Source of the DNA: Candidatus Sabulitectum sp.
GTDB taxonomy: Bacteria; Fermentibacterota; Fermentibacteria; Fermentibacterales; JCC-6
DNA length: 5,720 nt
NCBI GenBank assembly: GCA_029934845.1
Contig: JAOZLN010000174.1
Coordinates: forward strand, 1 to 5,720
Direction of reading: 5' to 3'
This document shows positions 4,850 to 5,720 of the stretch, one piece after another; position 1 is the first letter of the stretch; each line of letters opens with the position of its first letter. Under the pieces are notes generated by a model, which saw only the letters and a list, made by a program, of their open reading frames with translations, ran no database searches and was not told the origin of the DNA. The position numbers were made by a program, and so were the translations under genes.

Positions 4850-5720
4850 AACCGGCAGAAAGACTGAAAATTCCACCAACCGTTATGCCGGAGCAGGATC
4901 CTAAAGAGCGAATACATAACGTAAAAGAAGTTCCCCTTGGTTATACCCCGGAAATGGCAATGGTGGAAGCGCAAAGATGCCTGCAATGTAAAACTCCATT
5001 CTGCATCGAAGGGTGCCCTGTTGGAATAGATATTCCGGGCTTTATTAAGGCTGTTGCCCAGGGAGATTTCAAAAAAGGCATACATGTTCTGAAACAGAAA
5101 AACCTGCTTCCTGCTGTCTGCGGTCGAGTCTGCCCCCAGGAGGAACAATGCCAGGCAGTCTGCGTTATCGGTAAAGCAAAAAAAGATCCAACTAAAGCGG
5201 TAATGATAGGCAAACTGGAAATGTTCCTTGCTGATTGGGAACGGGAACAGGGAGTTTACGCCACACCTCCCGAGGTTAATAAAACAAATAAGAAAATAGC
5301 AGTCGTTGGTGGCGGTCCAGCAGGCCTTACTGTTGCAGGTGACCTGATCAAATACGGTCATGATGTTACAGTTTACGAGGCTTTTCACAAAGCTGGTGGA
5401 GTTCTTCTTTATGGAATACCTGAATTCAGACTTCCAAAAGCCATTGTTCAGACTGAAGTTGATTATCTGGAGAAACTGGGAGTGAAATTCAGATACAACT
5501 TCATCGTTGGCAAAACAGCTCCAGTGGAAAAGATTGTAGAAGAGAACGATGCAGTCTTTATTGGAACCGGCGCCGGGCTGCCCAGATTCATGAGGGTTGA
5601 GGGTGAGAATGAGGGCTATAAAGGGTTTATCCACGGGGTTACATATCTGCAGGACATAAATGAGGGTCGGGACCCGTATCCTGAGGGAAAAAAAGTTGTT
5701 GTTGTTGGGGGTGGTAATGA
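4846..5720 (+). CDS. nfnB: NfnB: large subunit of NADH-dependent ferredoxin:NADP+ oxidoreductase (SudA / GltD-like), C-terminally cut by window
   Basis: The first 291 codons are present; full-length relatives have about 460-480 residues. The N-terminal iron-sulfur domain carries CLQCKTPFCIEGC (C45, C48, C53, C57) and CGRVCPQEEQCQAVC (C92, C96, C102, C106), enough for two [4Fe-4S] clusters. In NfnB one cluster is reported to use a Glu ligand; E99 or E100 is a candidate here. The FAD-binding Rossmann motif is VVGGGPAGL (153-161), followed by GGVLLYGIPEFRLPK (184-198), typical of the GltD-like flavoprotein group. A second nucleotide motif, VVVVGGGN (284-291), begins the NADP(H) domain at the edge. 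The subunit carries the bifurcating FAD and delivers electrons to NADP+. Pairing with nfnA, with a 4-base overlap, rules out a lone glutamate synthase small subunit. The purine-rich stretch AAGGAAAAGGGGG before the ATG can act as ribosome binding site. Confidence 0.93.
   Translation, partial: MKPAERLKIPPTVMPEQDPKERIHNVKEVPLGYTPEMAMVEAQRCLQCKTPFCIEGCPVGIDIPGFIKAVAQGDFKKGIHVLKQKNLLPAVCGRVCPQEEQCQAVCVIGKAKKDPTKAVMIGKLEMFLADWEREQGVYATPPEVNKTNKKIAVVGGGPAGLTVAGDLIKYGHDVTVYEAFHKAGGVLLYGIPEFRLPKAIVQTEVDYLEKLGVKFRYNFIVGKTAPVEKIVEENDAVFIGTGAGLPRFMRVEGENEGYKGFIHGVTYLQDINEGRDPYPEGKKVVVVGGGN

Noticed and set aside
4789..5634. Long minus-strand open frame of 281 codons opposite nfnB
   Set aside because: The plus strand here encodes an unambiguous NfnB with eight cluster cysteines and a Rossmann motif. 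The reverse frame matches no family I recognise and has no promoter or ribosome binding site of note.

Overview
This looks like bacterial chromosome from a diderm (Gram-negative type), probably anaerobic or fermentative organism. The signs are an outer-membrane-type DUF5916 protein, a lipoprotein signal peptide, and an NfnAB-type (SudBA-like) iron-sulfur flavoenzyme that exchanges electrons between NADH, NADPH and ferredoxin. Base composition is moderate by eye. The mix of a DUF5916 protein, an Rh-type ammonium channel and NfnAB would suit an uncultured FCB-group or related candidate phylum (for example a Fermentibacterota-like lineage). That placement is a guess from gene content. No RNA gene, insertion sequence, CRISPR array or phage gene was seen.

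Layout. (1) Positions 1-1603, minus strand: the N-terminal 534 codons of an exported CBM9-like/DUF5916 protein that continues past the left edge. Its promoter lies so close to the ATG that the mRNA is probably leaderless. (2) Positions 1604-1857: a divergent intergenic region with that promoter, a perfect 8-bp inverted repeat and a strong Shine-Dalgarno sequence. (3) Positions 1858-2535, plus strand: a lipoprotein whose only start that keeps the signal peptide and fits the ribosome binding site is a rare ATT. Its C-terminal half resembles an RlpA-type double-psi beta-barrel. (4) Positions 2650-3732: an Rh-family ammonium/ammonia channel with its own promoter and, downstream, an intrinsic terminator. 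(5) Positions 3805-3979: a regulatory region with several inverted repeats and a promoter built almost identically to the Rh promoter. (6) Positions 3980-5720: nfnA and the first 291 codons of nfnB, overlapping by 4 bases (ATGA).

How the genes may work together. NfnA and NfnB form one electron-bifurcating transhydrogenase, which makes NADPH from NADH and reduced ferredoxin. The Rh channel passes ammonia/ammonium across the inner membrane. The matching promoters (TTGAC[C/T], 17-base spacer, TATTGT) suggest the two units are expressed together, perhaps to pair nitrogen entry with NADPH for amino-acid synthesis; this link is inference. The DUF5916 protein and the lipoprotein are divergently transcribed envelope proteins of unknown function. 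No clear new defence or mobile system is visible. The most unusual points are the ATT-start lipoprotein, the leaderless DUF5916 gene, and the bacterial Rh protein with no GlnK beside it.
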